Source: Cheilinus undulatus
Lineage: Eukaryota > Chordata > Actinopteri > Labriformes > Labridae
Assembly (NCBI RefSeq): GCF_018320785.1
Contig: NC_054879.1
Coordinates: 42,212,698 to 42,276,697, forward strand
DNA: 64,000 bases
Direction: 5' to 3'
How positions within the stretch are numbered: position 1 is the first letter of the stretch; each line of letters begins with the position of its first letter. Below the pieces are notes generated by a model, which saw only the letters and a list, made by a program, of their open reading frames with translations, had not been told where the DNA came from and ran no database searches. The translations under genes and the position numbers were made by a program. Shown here in pieces: positions 12,626 to 26,263 of the stretch.

Positions 12626-13975
12626 TAAGGCTAAGCTCACGATGTAGCTATGTAAACTACATATCTAAGGCTGGCCTTACACCAGAGGACTTTGCTAAAA
12701 CTCTTCAAAGATTCTAAAAAGACTAGCACCTGAGATCCTCTCACATCTAAAGACAATTTGTCGGCAAGCCATTGAGTTTTTAGTCTCAGACTAAGATTTT
12801 GCAAAGACTGTGGGTCACTACCTACAAGACTAGAATACGATTCATTGTGAGATATTTCCCATCTTGCATCTGGCGGAAATTCACAACATTTTTTGAGCAG
12901 AGAACAAGATGTAGAAGGAGATGGAGATCGCATTTGAGTCAATAGCTCTAATAGTCCGATGTTTTAAAATCATTTACATTGCGTAGAAACAAGAGGAAAG
13001 TTAAACACCAAAGCAACTTTGCACGTTACTGCAACAACCGAGGAACTATCCCAGAAACACTTCAGGAAAAAGCACCGTATGAAAACGCGAGTCGTCTCAC
13101 CACAGAAATAAACTGATCAGGCTTTTACTTTGAAAATCCCAGTGGAGGTTAACCGTACCTGTCATGTCAGCCTGGAATGAATAGACAGACAAGGCACACA
13201 AACACACAGGTGCAGAGATCTGACTGCAGCTCTGAGCAGAGAAGTTTTTCATTCTCTTGAGTTATGAGTGGACATTCAGCAGCTCTAGATCGATCTACGC
13301 CCACGGACATATTTTGAAGAATAAAGTGTAGTACTGTGCTTACGCGCAACACCAGCTCCCATTGGTCATGGACGGTCATGTAACTGAGGGACACGATTTG
13401 CATATGACCAGACTTGAGGCTTATGACAATATCAAACACATTTAAAATAACCGTAATGTGCCAAGACTGAAGAAAGACCACATTAAAATGGCCTAAATCG
13501 AGTCTTATGGCCACCTTACACTAACGACTAAGACAATGGGTGCAAGCTGCGACTTTAGCAAGACTCTCATGATTTTACTCCGACTTTGGGATTTTGTCTG
13601 TGACTTTGAAATCAGAGGAAAAGTCATTAGGTGTAAGGTTGCCTAAAGTTATCTACGTAGCTAGGTTAGCTTTAGCTATGATTGCTAAAGCTTCCATTGC
13701 TAAAGCAAACTAAGCTATAGATGATGGAGATATATAGCATATGCTGCTACAGAGCTAAAGTAGCATTGTAGTAAATGTAGCTAAGCTCACAAAGCAGCTG
13801 TTTGAGCTACGCAGGTAGGTTATCAATGCTGCTACATTAGATTTAGCTATATTTGCTAAAGCTCACATTGCTAAAGCTAACTTAGCTACATTGGCTTATG
13901 TGGTAACATTAATTATGTAGCTAGTGTAGCTATGTTACCTTTAGCTAAAGCTAACAGAGCTAAAGTAAGCCACTG
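12605..13975. repeat. TAGCTA/GCTAAAGC degenerate satellite tract, split by an insertion
   Basis: Sequence on both sides of the element at 12669-13643 is built of repeated TAGCTA, GCTAAAGC and AGCTAAC motifs, densest at 13644-13960. The unit is irregular, near 20-40 bases. The left arm is only about 60 bases. Confidence 0.7.
12669..13643. mobile_element. Harbinger-like MITE with TAA target duplication
   Basis: The left end GGCTGGCCTTACACC and the right-end complement GGCAACCTTACACC are imperfect terminal inverted repeats. TAA flanks both ends (12666-12668 and 13644-13646), the TWA duplication expected for PIF/Harbinger. It is about 975 bp and sits inside the TAGCTA tract. The minus-strand open frame of 115 codons inside (13167-13514) shows no transposase motif. 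Confidence 0.65.
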
Positions 13976-15493
13976 TTTGTGTTACTACATTTAAAACCAG
14001 TGTATGCATAATTTAATTTAATAAAGTTGAATTTTAAAAAAATCTAAAACTGAAAATACATTGTCCCAGCAAAGCACGGGACTTCCTTTTTGAGCTATAC
14101 TGTGTTTCAGATATATGGTCTGTGAGAGTGGCCGTCAGAGTTATATGGTCTGCAACCAGACCACTCTTGCTGCAGCCTTAGCATAACAAAAAGATAGTTA
14201 ATGTGGTTATAGCAGCCAAATATATAGCAGAAATGGGAAAATTACTGAAACCAAAGCAATACATTTTGTTGCCAAGTCAAATTCATAGATTGAAATTTGA
14301 TCACAAGGTTAAAGACCATAGGAACAAATAAGACCCAAATGTTTGCCTTTTAACAGCTGACAACACCATCCGAAGACAGATAATACAAAAAAATATAGTA
14401 ATAATCTTGTAGCCAATGGTGTAAACTGGTTTGAGATGTGACTTTGGTCCATTATTTAGCACATGTCATCGCTCTGGGTAGGCCGTATTGTGTAATTGAC
14501 TGGCTGGCCCTGAGGCAACTGGAGATGTTCGGCATCTCTGTGGTCACACCTCAGTGCCTCACAGTTGGCAAGGCTGGGCTTGCAACAAATCACACTCCGC
14601 TGACATCCAACACTCATCTTTCTCTGCTCGCATCCTGTGGAACTGCAGCAACAGCAACTGCAGGGCTTAGAAGACAAGGACAGCACATTTAAATATAACT
14701 TGGCATCAGAAAACTAGCCACGCTCTACCTGCAAATGAGGAGCTACTAGTTCCGATCAGAGAACAGTGAACACATGGTGGAGGCGTTTATCCTGCCTGTA
14801 ACCTCAGAAATGGCTGGGAAACCTCTGCTCCGGTAAATGGGAAGGTCTGGCAGGGGGGAATGTATTGTCTGGGCACTCCAGAGAGGGAACAGATGGGGAT
14901 GTGCTCCTGTTGTAGGGCCAACAGGACACTTGAACAGGCAGATTGCACATTTACATTCACGCCTGAGCACCAGAGATATTAAAACTAGTGTTTTATAAGC
15001 AGTAAAATGCATCACTGGAGCCAACACATATTAGTGTGGTACAGTCACGTCAGATACCCATACATTTAGAGCAATAATGCACAGTGGCTGACTACAGCAA
15101 AGGAATTGCATTGGCCAAAATAAGACCTGAAAGATATGCTGCGGATTCAAAAAGAAGGCAAATTGTTTTTGACTTTTGAATGTGCAAGCAGATTCTCTTC
15201 ATTAATCTTTTGGACTGGTCAGGATGTTTTTATCCACTAATTTCAATGTTTGTTACTTAAAAACGTAATTTCAGACAAGTTGACTAGTCTAGACGTCAAA
15301 AACACTCAAAAAGAAATCTACATGGAGCACAGTTTAGTTAACATAGCTAAATACAGCTGTTACAGCATCAGTGGATAAATAATATTGTTGAAGTTAGGAT
15401 GATGTGCTTGTGTCTGTGCTGGTATGAACTGTTTCTGTCCTATGCCAATAGAACCATTTAGCTGTTAAAATGGCAGGATAGCAGTGAAAACAG
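13976..15493. other. Gene-free spacer
   Basis: Open frames near 14438-14692 and 14746-15027 have no recognisable domain or splice context. Nothing else seen. Confidence 0.5.
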
Positions 15494-16706
15494 AAGCTGT
15501 TTCTCAAAGTCCAGGATCCTTCCTCTTTGGGAAGGATCCTCCTGAGTCAGGTCCCTTGGAGGCGAGGCCAGAGTCCTCCCAGGCAACTCTTAAACACACA
15601 TTTAGCTAGCGATGTGTGTGAATACGTAGGAAGGGATGCCCATATATATGCCGGCATCAGAAATCAAAATGGGAGGGGTACTAACAAGAACTTTCACAAG
15701 TTTTACCCAGTGCCATCTAATAAGTTATCACAACATCATATAACCATGATATACAGTGCTTAACAAACTCATTAGACCACCCTAACCCTAACCAAAGTAA
15801 GGTTTATGCCACAGCTGCCCTAAATTAACAGCATTGGTAATTACTAAAATCATTTTTTATGTTTCTGCAATGGTTAATACACCAATATATAGAAGCTCTT
15901 TAACCAAAATGATATCTTTAATGCTAAAATATAATTATTATTGTTATCCATGAATTTTCAAATTTACTGATTTACAAAAAAACCCTGAGAAAATAGTAAA
16001 GCACATTATTATTTCTCGATCAAATTATAGTTATTTACTCGCATTCCGGAATAGAAAAATTTGTTTTAGTGGTTGAATGTTATGCTTGATTCATTTCTGA
16101 CTTCACAGAGAAGCCCAGTGAGCCGGCTCAAAATTGGGTGAATTCAGTTTGAAATCCCTCGTTCCTGTTCAAAATGGTAAAATGTGGAGAGCTCAGTGAA
16201 AATGAAAGAGTCCGCATTAAAGCACTTCATGATGCTGGATGTCTCTGAGACAAATATGACAGGTGGTCTAATAAATTTGTTAAGCACTGTGTATAATATG
16301 ATCGTATAAATATATTGATTATTTAATACAATCATATTATATGGTGTTACTTTTACCCATCCAGCTTTATTTTGATGATTTGAAATAATGATGAAAGCAT
16401 ATTTACAGTGGAAATCAGGCATTTAAAATTGTATTGAGCACTCTAGGACCTGGCTTTCTCCTGATATTACACTATTTATTTTTTTTTTTTAAGTGAAGGA
16501 CAACAATGCGCATTGGATTGTGGGTAATTCCTGCAAGCAGAGGATACACATGTGCATCCTTGGAAATTCTCTGTTTGAAGGACTCAGTCTTTGGAAAAAT
16601 TTTGAGAATCCTCGACATCGGAACAGTCCTCCGATAGCAGTTGATGACGTAGCATCCTTCAAAAAAGGCCGTTCGAGGACCCTTCCTTGGCTTTGAGAAA
16701 CTGTTA
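15494..16706. mobile_element. Possible host DNA element carrying a nested Tc1 MITE
   Basis: The left segment begins GCTGTTTCTCAAAGTCCAGG and the right segment ends with CCTTGGCTTTGAGAAACTG, an imperfect inverted repeat of about 18 bases. Taking out the nested element at 15752-16293 leaves about 670 bp. No target duplication was identified and the family is unknown, so this is tentative. Confidence 0.4.
15752..16293 (+). mobile_element. Tc1-like internally deleted element
   Basis: The ends are TACAGTGCTTAACAAACTC and the inverted right end TGTTAAGCACTGTGTA, with TA at the outer edges, as expected of Tc1/mariner. The shared inverted repeat reaches through the ATTAGACCACC motif, about 28 bases with few mismatches. 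Near 16173 a plus-strand frame reads MVKCGELSENERVRIKALHD before a stop. It resembles the start of a Tc1 transposase, so this is a deletion derivative that kept only the N-terminal DNA-binding part. It cannot move by itself. Confidence 0.85.
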
Positions 16707-19480
16707 GTGTCTCTCCCACACAAGCGGCAACCTCCGGTGCTGAAAAATGAAGCCAACGCAGAAATGCAATAAACTGCAATACAGTGAGTGTCCACTTGAG
16801 GCTGGCTGCAGGAATACCGAAGTCCTGTCTGGACACATGTTTTTATACTAGAAATAAACTGGTTTACAGCCTGGTTCAAAAAACAGAACGTGTCTCATTA
16901 GCTAATGTCTTCATGTGCTCTCACTGTACAGGGGGTGGATTTTTTGTACCACAATCATTAGATTATATTAAGGAAAAACCTTGTTGTGCAATGATTGGAG
17001 TGTCTCATTTGATTGACAGACAGCTCGACAGGCAGAAGCTACATTTATGTCAACCAGAATGCTAGCTAGCTAGCTGACAGGAAATCGAGCTAAGTGGGCA
17101 GGCCATTAGGTAGATTCAAAGTTCAGTTGAGACACCGATTTCAATGTGGAAGCCGCCGCAAATTGGCTTCCAAAGTAGTTTGAGTCTGCCTATTGTAAGC
17201 AGACGGCTGACGTCACACAGGCTTTGTCCAATTCTTTCTACAGTCTGTGCTCCCACATAGATAACACATGGGTTGGCCGCCCAGGTATATTTACATCCAC
17301 CCAAGAATATTTGCAGATCATTTTTTCTTTGAAGTTTTAAGGCATGTAGGGCGCTAAGGATTCATCTTGGGACCAGATGTGCCGCAGCCCAGGTGCAAGG
17401 GGGAATGTATACGTTGACACACGTGTGTCACTAGGCAGTGAAGGTCAAGCTCAATGGCATCTTTTTTGTCCAGGCATTTTCCCCTCTGGTAATATGCCAA
17501 TGGCGGTTTCCTATGCCCTATTGCCTCAGGTTTGCCCTTGTTGGCCATCACCACAATGTACAGGTGAATAAAATCAGACATTAAACAAACTCTAAATGAC
17601 AAGAAATGCATCCATTTGAATAATTATCTCAAGAGCACACAGCTAAAAATTACCTATAAATTAAATTCCATCCCAGACAGACAAGAGGCAGAAACAATTC
17701 CCAACAAAACGTATTCAGATTTGGCCTGGTGGTCAGAGAGCATCCCAAAATCCTCCGGTTTGATTTTATCCCATTTATCATTATTCTCTTTGGCAAACAC
17801 AATGCCATCGGTTCCCAGAAGAATTATAGGGCAGCTCTGCAGAAGACAAACAATTTACTGGCACTTTGCCTCACTGAACAGCACTGTCAGCCTGCCAGGA
17901 GCCATCCATTTTAAACAATACACGTTTTAGTCACCATGCTGCACATTTTCTTGGAAACAATAACAGAATTCATAGAACCATTCAAGTTACGCCAGCTACT
18001 TTGAATAATAGGAGCTTAAAAAAAACAGGAAAACACTGTTCTCTCATTGCAAAGCTTGCATTTTCTGCTTAATGAATTTAGATTTAAAGAATATGTAACA
18101 TAGAAATGAGCAGAAGGGATATGCTGTGAAAGTACCATCATCTCCCACTCCTCTATTGTGCTCTAGACTTGCTCAGCTCCAGAGAGAGAGACCAGATAAG
18201 ATTCTTCTTGGCAGCCTTCTCTGCATTAACTCCCTCTCCTACCAGAGCGTAAATTAAGAGGGGAGCTAGTGCAGTGTGCCGGAGCAGGAATGTGGGCCTG
18301 AGGCAGAGCGAGAGCAGAGCAGCGGGATGCTCCAGGGGAGCTGGAAGCTACATTATGCTGCAGCAGGGCCAGAAAGCTCAGCGTCTGACAGCCTCGTGCC
18401 CTCAGTGGACACACCAGGACCACTGCCACCGTATTCTCAGGACATTTACATTATTCAAAGATAAATGCATTGTCAATTTTGTGTCTCCCAGCACTAGATA
18501 TGTGTGCCGCTTCACTCCTCCTGCAGCCAAAGGTGGGCTCACCTCCGCCCGCTGCAAGACACACTACAAATGAAATCAAATGTCTTTCTCAATGGTGCAG
18601 AATTACTTAACCCTGCGCGCTGCCACTGTGCTCCTGGATTTTAGATTATAATTCAGGGGGCTGTAGGTAGGAGAACAATAGAGGTAAAAAATGGGTCTTT
18701 GAATTTTGGTATTTTTAGAAGGTAGGATTCAAATCCAGATTCGGAACAGAGAATTTATGCTAGAATGAGGAATTGTTTTGTATCACAGTAGATCCTGTTC
18801 CTTTGTGTTAGTCTAACATAAGGTTGTTGTGAACATGTGACAACACTGAGCTCTATGTGAGACTGAATTTTGCATTTAGACCGTTAAAAAGGTGTTCGCC
18901 TCTTTCCTGGCTTGGTTTAATTTGAGCAGAGCAAAAAATCTGAGCCCATGACATTACCGGTCTTGACTGGGAATAACCCCGACCCCCTAACTTTACAACA
19001 ATATAAAATCACTGAGCAGTTCATCTCAGTACAGTCTGCTGTTAGCTGATGGCACTGCCTTCACTGAAAGTTAACAGCAAGCTACATGCTGTGTTTTTGT
19101 TCATTGTGAGGTAAATTTCCAAAATTGCTCAGCCATGGTGGACTATGGGTCATCAAAAGTATCAGAACAGAAATATTTGTACCAGAAAACAGTAAATTTA
19201 ATCCCCAACTTCTGCCTCTCTGCTCTTGCACAGAGCCAGACAGCTGCACTCCAATCAGACGCATTTTTTTCCCAATTTAAGAGGATTGTATTTCTCTGTT
19301 CGTTGTCAACAACATCCTAGAGCAGATTTTACTACCTCATTTGATAAACGTAGAGATGTTTTTCATGACTAAAATTTGTTTTTGATTATAACAAAGTGGC
19401 CTGTCATACAACAAACCAAAAAAAATAAAAGATTGTTTATCACTACACATGGACGTTAAGGCTGTACATTTCTCCATGTT
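16707..19480. other. Gene-free spacer
   Basis: No gene or mobile-element end recognised. GCTAGC repeats occur near 17062-17076. A moderately GC-rich segment at about 18180-18560 has open frames in several phases but no family motif. Confidence 0.45.
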
Positions 19481-19484
19481 GTTG

Positions 19485-20220
19485 GTGGTAGAAAGTCATG
19501 CCGAAGCCTATCCAAAGACATGCAAAAACATCCTCCCTGCTAACAGAAGCTATAAGGGTGGCTCTTTGCTTTTGTTGTAACAGAGAAATGTAGTTGGGGT
19601 CTGATTAAAATGTCGCTTTTCTACAGCTAATCACTGCTATTGTACTCACCATCTCACAATGCCACTCAACCTCACCCGTAACAATCCAAAATTCATGCCC
19701 AAGCAGGTCAAGAGAAGAAGGCAAACATCTTTTCCATCATGAAAAGCTTTCCGTTTGGTTCTTTGCTCTTGAAATGTGGTCCAGCTCTGAAAAACACTGC
19801 CACTGTTGCTACAGCTGAGCTAGTCACTCCACCACCAGTATACACCAACTCGTACAAACCACAACCCCCACCCCCCATAACACTGCAAACTCATGCCAAA
19901 GCAGGTTGGCACAGAATCAAAAACATCATTTCCACCATGAACAGCTTTCAGTGCCTTTCTGTGCACTTTATTTCATTAAGAAATGTGGTGATAAAGCTGC
20001 AGCTATACTATAACTACATCCAAGCTAATTGGTGGCAGCCATTGCGAACAGATTACAGTACAACTTAACCTCGCCCGTAGCTGCTGCCTCATTCTCCTCA
20101 AATGACACCGATTGGTCTGATCCGTTTTCAGTTTGGCAGAAACTGGATTGGAGCTTTGCAAGATGGATTTGCCTGATGGCAGACAAGGATGGAGTCTGGC
20201 AAATCCGTCTGCTTTGTTAG
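19485..20220. repeat. Dispersed repeat with about three 195-bp internal units
   Basis: Motifs recur in order at about 19495, 19690 and 19885: 'CATGCC.AAGC', then 'CAAA.ACATC.TTTCCA.CATGAA.AGCTTTC', then 'GAAATGTGGT'. The third copy is followed by about 180 bases ending near 20220 that look like a common fish interspersed repeat. The plus-strand open frames here are not convincing as genes. Confidence 0.5.
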
Positions 20221-21839
20221 GTTACCATGAATCAACCATGAACCCAGATTAGTGGTGAAAATCAACACATCAACAGAGTCATCATATGGACACCTCACCA
20301 GTGTTTCGTATGGCTGAAGTCAGGCCCAGGACAGCTTTGGATGGTTCAATAGTTACATAGCTCCAGTTTCCTATGAGCCCCCTTCCATGCTACCTTTCAC
20401 CAACAGGGATGGGGTACTGGGAGACTCAAGAAGACTGCCAAACAGCCAACCTATTCCAGGCCAAAACAGGCTGATGGTCATAGAGTTTTGATTTTTCACT
20501 TTCTAGTGTCAGTAATTGCTGTATGGATCGAAACCAAAGAAAAGCCGAAGACATCAAATATTGAGGGGATGATATGAGCAACCCCTTCCAATTTGGACTG
20601 ATCCTTAATTTTGTCCAAATCTGATTGGCTCATGAGGGCTCATCAGCACATGTTTCCAGAGTCTGACATCTTGAAACTTAAACTAGCAAAAATGGAGAGA
20701 TGAAAAGAAAGGGTGTTGCTGAGAGAGTTGGACTTAAAAAAATGCACAATATGCAAAATTATCTAACACTTTACGTGATGGAGGAGCCAAGGTTTCTGTG
20801 GCCATGAGCTGGGCCACTGATGAGGCTGGACTGCAGCAGTGACAAGACAGGTGGGCGTATTGTGGGCTGTCCCAGTGCAAGAGGAAAGTAACTTGGTAGA
20901 ATTAGACATGATAAGGTTGAGTCAATATAATTTCTAAGGTCAATCATACAGAAATTGCATGAGTTTACATATGTTAAACTTCATGAAATGTTATTTTTCA
21001 TGGAAATAATCAAACATTTGGCATCATGTGAAAAACGTGCATCAATGTCCTGGGTTGAATTTCAGTCCTAGTACATCCCAGCTCACCACAGAAGAGCTCT
21101 AGTGCTATTGCATCATTATGGTCAGGCCAAGTGAAAAGCACTGCCTGTTGCTTGCATGACTAATTCTCTGCATCACTAACAAAAGCATTTAAGTGGGTCA
21201 TGAATTTGGAAACAGTAGTTTATTTAAAATCCATGCCACACATACCTTTGTGAATACTTGCTTTTAAACCAAACGTGCAAAAGAAAATAGTCCCTCCAAA
21301 AAAAAGAGTGTTCACATACAGTATATTTTGCAAGATTTCGAAAGTTACCACAAAGAAAGCTGTTTTTTAGATTTATTATGATTTTTATGGTGATCAAACT
21401 GTACAACTGTCATTGTTTTTTTAAAGAAAAGTAAAGATTTTACGTCTTCAATTGGAACAAATAGGCTTGGGGACATTTTAAAAAGACAAACTAACACCAC
21501 TGGCGTCAGTATTTGTATTGGGTGTTATTTTCTATTGATTTTAATGCCACAAAGGCCAAGAAAGTCCATATTTCCTATTGACCTTTTCATTCAGAGTGCT
21601 GTATTTCAGCCTTCAGTACCTTTCTGTAAATATCCCATGTGTCGGACTGATGGAGATCTACCTTAAATCCTAGAGTCAAGACCTCCAAAGCAGCCGGCTC
21701 GAGTATCCACGAAGGCCTCTACCTCAAAGGGAAAAGTTCCACTGGACACACGGCTGGACTGGTGTTGAAACTTCCTTCCCTGCATGAATTGTTAACTTTA
21801 ATACAGAAACTTATGAATATATAGTTATTCATTCAACGA
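20221..21839. other. Gene-free spacer
   Basis: Nothing recognised beyond scattered AT-rich runs. Confidence 0.5.
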
Positions 21840-22330
21840 TCCATCTCTCATATCTAACAGTCACAGACTATTTTACTGGAATAATGTGTCTAGGATTACA
21901 AATGAAAACCACACAGGATCATTCTTTATCCAGCCGACAGATTAAATTCCAAACCCTGTTACTGTAATAGGCACACTTGTAGCTCGCCATGAATTAGAGC
22001 TCTAATTATATTAGGTACTATTTTAAACAAAATAACACATTTCTTATGATCCATAGGTGTAATTTATAGCAAAGCCAGGTTCATTTTCTTGGGCAATCAA
22101 TTTGGTGGTGTAGCAGAAGACTAATATAATTATGTAAAGCGCTGAGAGCTGAGTATCGCAGTCAGCACAGAAGGCTTTTTCCAAGATAAATGAAGATGCA
22201 ATTTATTCACTCATAATTTCACATAGAAAACGCCGTGAAAGAAATCCATATGAGCATCAGAGAAAAGGGTAGAGGCACTAATACTTTTTGATACTGGAGC
22301 ATTGTAGTCAAGGCTGGGGTAATGTATGAG
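21840..22330. promoter_or_regulatory. Candidate conserved enhancer with homeodomain-type sites
   Basis: The block lacks repeat features and has several TAATTA/ATTA cores, including the perfect 16-base palindrome AATTAGAGCTCTAATT at 21992-22007 and ATAATTATG near 22128. That is the style of developmental enhancers near Hox clusters. Conservation cannot be measured from this sequence, so the call is inference. Confidence 0.3.
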
Positions 22331-23699
22331 TTACTTTAGATTTTCTCACATCACTGAGCTATCTCTCACACGAGGAAGGAGGAGAGCAGCGTTTTGGCCA
22401 AGCCCTCTAAATCATGCCAAGAGGAGGGAGTCATCTATTATACTTACAATTATATCAATATCACTAACACATAAGAGCTGCCATAAATCCACGCGCATCA
22501 GAGGCTATGACAACATGCATGATCAATGAAAGGAGGGGTTTCAGCCACGGATGGCTGTGTGGATGTCGACTTTTTACATTCGAGAGTTTCTGTAATCAGA
22601 AGATGTGCATTCTTATCTAGAAAACTAGATTTTATATTTACAGTGTCATTCAAACACTTACCTGTGCTCTCTGCAGTCTGCTGCTAGGACATGCTAGCAG
22701 CGCCTAACAGGACTGTCTACTCACGCGCCCACCAACAAAATTATTGCCTAAAAGTTGAAAAGTTGGTGTAAATTTGTAGCAAACCAGGCTAAACTGATGC
22801 TGTGGGTGACATGTTTCTTCCTTGCCATTCACATAGCACCCTAGCGCGTATTTTCTTGTTCCATTATTCACTGTCGTACTGCCAGCAAGAGAGCCAGAGG
22901 TTGACATCTATCAATCCGCGACTGAAAATAGTCCTCTACAAATACGTTGTCTCCTGCTCTAACTAAATTTGACAGTAGATAAATCAACAAAATCCAGCCT
23001 TTTGTAGATTAACAAATAAACACATAAACAAAGAAATAAGAAAAATAAATTATGGATAAATTACATCATTTGAAAGAAGCATAAGCCCCCATCAGATGCC
23101 ATTTGAGTGTTAGCTTGCTGGATAACATTAGCCTAGCTTAGGTTATGGAGCTGCTTGAAAAGAAATTTAAGGCCTGTAGCCAGCCTAGTGGAGATGGGGG
23201 TGTCTTTTTCTTCTTCTTCTTCTTCTTCTTCAAAATACTGTTTAAAAAAACTTTTTGCACGATCTCCTTTCAAATGCAATGGCCAGCATCTACCAAAAAG
23301 GAAAGCTCTAGCCATTTTGGCACCCTAGCCCTTCATCATCATCAGAGACAATCAAGCTTACTCAGTCATTTTAGCACAGGATTTTAGCACTGCGCAGTGA
23401 AATGTTAAGAGGAATTCAGTGAAGATGATTTGAGATAACTACAAAGTAAAAAATACTAATAGTCAGGGCACAGTACAGACCTCAGGGTCTGGCGGGTTTT
23501 CCTCTATGATTTTTTGATTTGACACTAATTTTACATGTTCATGCACTCCGGGCACTTTATTTGTGATTAAAATAACCATTGAAAATCTGACATATGTGTC
23601 TAAATTTTTAGAACTTTTACGGTTGAAATTTGGAGTATCTTTATATTTCTTTTACCATCAGTTCAATGTAATATGTTATCACTACTACACCATCATTAG

Positions 23700-23735
<36 letters not shown>

Positions 23736-25969
23736 TACTACTACTACTACTACTACATTTTCAGTCACAGTTAATGCCGTGTTATTCTCTCTCTCTCCTT
23801 CTCTCTCTCTAGTGTATCATATCTCCAGTTTAATTGGAAGTCCTGCTAGTTTAAAAATCTATATATTTTTGTTGATGGACAGGACACAGGTGCCCCCTTA
23901 GGTGCGGCACCCTATTGGTCCTGGTACCATAGCTTGTGCCACACATGAGTTAACAAGAGAAGACAATGCTAAAGTGGTGCTTTAAACAACACTGAGGCTG
24001 TTTGATTTCTTTTTGTAATTTCATATTGCTGGATACGTTTCTTATTATGCCCAGCATTATTTCAAATAGGGGACACATTTATCTGTTTTTTTTTTTTTTT
24101 TAAGATCTTAAATTCTGGACCTTAGGCCAAGAGTGGGGGCTCTGTCAAACTCTCTGAACACCCCTGGTAATGGGCTTGAATCTCTTAGGTCCTAGCTTGG
24201 CTACACAGAGATACAGACCAGCCCACACTGTTGAGAGTAAACAAAACAGAGTCTTATTTGTACCATTTTAAGAAGAGGAGTGATGCCAATGTTTTGTTGG
24301 CTTTAATAAATAATGGTGTTATTTTTGACCAAGTCTTTTCTAACCTCTATGGGCCTTTTAATGCAGCTAGACCCCCCACTCCCACCTTTATGGACAGCTT
24401 TATATGCTGCTGTAGATTATAATAAAAGTGCATGCTTTTATAACCATGAAATCATATTACTACTGGCTATGCCTCAGTTATAGGGAGTTATAGGGGGATG
24501 TATGCACTGTATACTATAATTCACATGTATCCTTGAGTTATTTTCATCAAAACTACAAAAATGTAGATTTTAAATGTGCATTTTTTGTGGTATCTGAACA
24601 TAAAGAGAAGATGAATGTTCTTAGACTATTAGTTTTGGTATTTTTTTATTAGATTTGTTATAAATAAGAACAGATTATATTCTATACATTTGTTCTTATT
24701 GATTTTAATGTCACACCAAGTACTTTAGTGCGTCGATTTCAAGAAAAGGCACGTTGAGGGAGAATAGGAAGAAATACTTTTTAGCTTTTGGTGCTTGGCA
24801 TGTAAACTACCTCATCAGTCATTTGTTCCTCAGTGCTGCAGTCTTATTTCACGCTCTTTGCCTTGAACAAATTTTTTGGACACTTATGGATAATTTTACT
24901 TTTGTCACTGTGTGGACAAACTTTTCCCATGCAATGAGGCTGCTTACATAATAAAGCAGCCGAGGGAAAAGATGTGATTTAGACTTGCAGAGCTGTTTCC
25001 CTTGAAGAATAAAATGTAGTCTGACTTCATGAGTTGGCAGACAACACTTATGCCCCTGCATGAACAGACTGTCTGCCTCTCTGCTTCTTGTGGTGAATCC
25101 TTGATGACAGCTGAGGCCAGAGAACAGGGAGGAGTTGTGACAGTGGTGTCCTCTAACATTCACATCCTCTGTCAGTGTTTACACATGGTCAGGGAGTGTG
25201 ATACAGATCAGATTTCCTTCTTAATGCATGACATCAAAGAGCTATTCAATACCAACACAAATGGGTCTATTAGAGGAAATACACATTGTTTTCTTACTTT
25301 AATGGAGTGAAACAAGCGATAGGACAAACATCTGATATAAAACACACCATCAAGGCAATGAAAGTCATTTATTTTAAAATATATTGCAAAATTGTCTTTT
25401 GTTAATAAACATATAAAGTAAAACTGCATCTCAAACATGAATAAATATACATATAACCCATATTTGTTAGAAGTATCTGCCTCCTGCCATGCTAAAAATG
25501 AAAACAAAAACATAGTACAGCATTAGAAAGACATTAATGAATGTGTTAATCGAACAGTCTCCCATAACGACTATCTTCGACTCAGTTGAGTGGATTTGAA
25601 TAGTAATAAAATGTTCAAATCATTTTGAATAGGCTACATAAAGATTAAAATAAATATTAAATTATACTAATTGAATAAAACTATCTTTTACTGCTATGAT
25701 TTTATAAAATGTCACAAGTCAAACACTTACACAAAACAGCACTTTACAGAAAGTATTTCTTAATTCACCTCCAACAAAACTTTCCCCCAAACAGGCAAAA
25801 CAATCTCATTTATGCTGTGGTAAAACCAAAGCAGACCCCCAGGCCCTGTTGTCTTTATTTTCCACAAAAATCTCCAGTTTCAACACCAGTCGAAAAATCC
25901 ATCCTCCGTCCACTTCCGTTTTCTGCTTTGTTTTGAAATTTACTCTGAATCAGACGGTAATCCAGCCAA
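22331..25969. other. Gene-free spacer with microsatellites
   Basis: Microsatellites are (TTC)n at about 23208-23231 and (TTA)n followed by (CTA)n at 23700-23756, with CT repeats near 23788-23812. A minus-strand frame at 22704-22907 is open for 67 codons but matches nothing I recognise and may be part of a dispersed repeat. A T-run is at about 24087-24102. Confidence 0.5.
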
Positions 25970-26263
25970 AGTTCGGTCGAAGCAGAAAGTCCCGTTGAAC
26001 AAAGTGGAAACAGCTAAAAGAGGGCATTTTTTTCATCCACTTCTTCATTTCCTCGGCACCGTTTCGTCTTCTCCTGCTCCCCCCGGTCTCCCGAGCCAGC
26101 GCGTGAAACAAAATAAAAGCCCTCCTGGGATGGAGATGAATGAAGCTCGCTGCTCGGAGGAAACATCGCGATATGTTCTACTAAAGCCGACATGCGCTTG
26201 TAGTTTGTGCCCGGGCTGATGAAAATATCGCCTTGTTTGGTGAAAAGGGAATTCATCTTGCTG
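25970..26263 (+). promoter_or_regulatory. CpG-rich block ending in a splice donor; possible antisense first exon
   Basis: CpG density rises sharply against the flanks (examples near 25978, 26055, 26090-26102, 26150-26172 and 26210). The block ends CTTGCTG followed by GTAAGAG, a strong plus-strand splice donor at 26264. The plus strand is opposite to the Hox genes. Mammalian HOXD has antisense noncoding RNA in the D1-D3 interval, so an antisense lncRNA first exon is one reading. Frames on both strands are open but unknown. Confidence 0.3.

Noticed and set aside
22704-22907. Minus-strand open frame of 67 codons as a gene
   Set aside because: It starts with ATG and reads well, but no family is recognised, no splice signals are seen and the surroundings look like a dispersed repeat.
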